Source: an uncultured Pseudomonadota bacterium
GTDB lineage: Bacteria; Myxococcota_A; UBA796; SXON01
Assembly: GCA_903900265.1 (NCBI GenBank)
Contig: CAIUMM010000149.1
Span: forward strand, 1-32,665
DNA length: 32,665 nt
Direction of reading: 5' to 3'
Position 1 is the first letter of the stretch. Each line of letters begins with the position of its first letter. Shown one piece after another: positions 32,505 to 32,665 of this stretch. The translations under genes were made by a program, and so were the position numbers. The notes beneath the pieces are model-generated. The model made no database searches and had not been told where the DNA came from. It worked only from the letters and a program-made list of their open reading frames with translations.

Positions 32505-32665
32505 CTACGCCGCGACCGGCGGCCCCGTCGCCCGCAACAACCCGCTCACCACCTTCGTCGTAGCAGGCTCGCGGATCACGATCGTCCGCAGCGTCATTGG
32601 CTTGTTGCAGTGCGGACAGGCCCAGCCGTTCACCTCGAACACCCGCTTGAGCATTCGGCCCAGCA
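32505..32665 (-). mobile_element. C-terminal part of an IS91-family transposase (continues outside window)
   Basis: The minus frame is open to the right window edge and ends at TAG (32507-32505). The 52 visible codons read LGRMLKRVFEVNGWACPHC, then NKPMTLRTIVIREPATTKVV and SGLLRATGPPVAA. The RVF-V---CP-C---M segment with a closing hydrophobic helix is the C-terminal signature of IS91/IS801/ISCR-type Y2 rolling-circle transposases. Only the C-terminal end is seen, so intactness and the catalytic Tyr residues cannot be judged. Its 3' end, where oriIS lies in this family, points toward the esterase gene. Confidence 0.75.

Noticed and set aside
31166..32563. A 465-codon plus-strand frame across the esterase region
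   Set aside because: The minus strand has an intact esterase with catalytic triad and, at its right end, a transposase C-terminus; the plus frame has no recognisable domain.

Overview
The window looks like a chromosomal stretch of a Myxococcota (formerly deltaproteobacterial) genome. It is G+C rich, with coding third positions mostly G or C. It encodes many lipoproteins with Asp-rich linkers, MopE-type calcium-binding repeats, collagen-like tracts, and one protein ending in a MYXO-CTERM-type signal (Cys-containing motif, hydrophobic helix, Arg cluster). Genes are tightly packed: eight neighbouring pairs overlap by exactly four bases (ATGA, GTGA or TTGA). No gene-free stretch exceeds 300 bp; the longest are 9381-9619 and 32231-32504. 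I saw no rRNA, tRNA or CRISPR array.

Layout. 1-1911: the 3' part of a NorD-like von Willebrand A protein and a long-chain/isovaleryl-type acyl-CoA dehydrogenase. 1966-4820 (minus): a three-gene operon of a sulfatase-fold lipoprotein with Thr at the nucleophile position, an EF-hand lipoprotein with a Gly-X-Pro tail, and a coiled-coil protein. 4950-7868: a CPBP membrane protease and a K+-dependent-type membrane pyrophosphatase. 8048-11172: core replication, ribosome and chromosome functions (holA, rpsT, scpA-scpB). 11159-12541 (minus): a polytopic membrane protein of glycosyltransferase type. 12540-16797: accD-folC, a degenerate NodU-type carbamoyltransferase and a lipoprotein. 16865-20075: tcdA, a histidine kinase, its response regulator and an unknown gene overlapping the regulator. 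20035-22485 (minus): two lipoproteins, a beta-propeller-like one and a ThuA/GATase-like one.

22511-29971 is a cell-surface and polysaccharide block: a GT4 glycosyltransferase, a membrane glycosyltransferase, a 35-residue lipopeptide gene with its own promoter and terminator, a large MYXO-CTERM/MopE protein, a Wzy/O-antigen-ligase-like protein and a coupled unknown gene. 30111-30962 encodes a collagen-like lipoprotein.

The right end (about 31037-32665) looks like a site of rearrangement. It holds the 3' remnant of a minus-strand gene, a probable lamin-tail-like 3' remnant on the plus strand, a compositionally different PHB-depolymerase-like lipoprotein esterase, and the C-terminus of an IS91-family transposase running off the window.

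The most general observation is that many first genes of transcription units have a -10-like box only 5-11 nt before the start codon and no clear Shine-Dalgarno sequence, which suggests widespread leaderless mRNAs. The clearest case is accD and the divergent membrane protein gene, whose start codons share the four bases CATG so that each promoter would lie inside the other gene.
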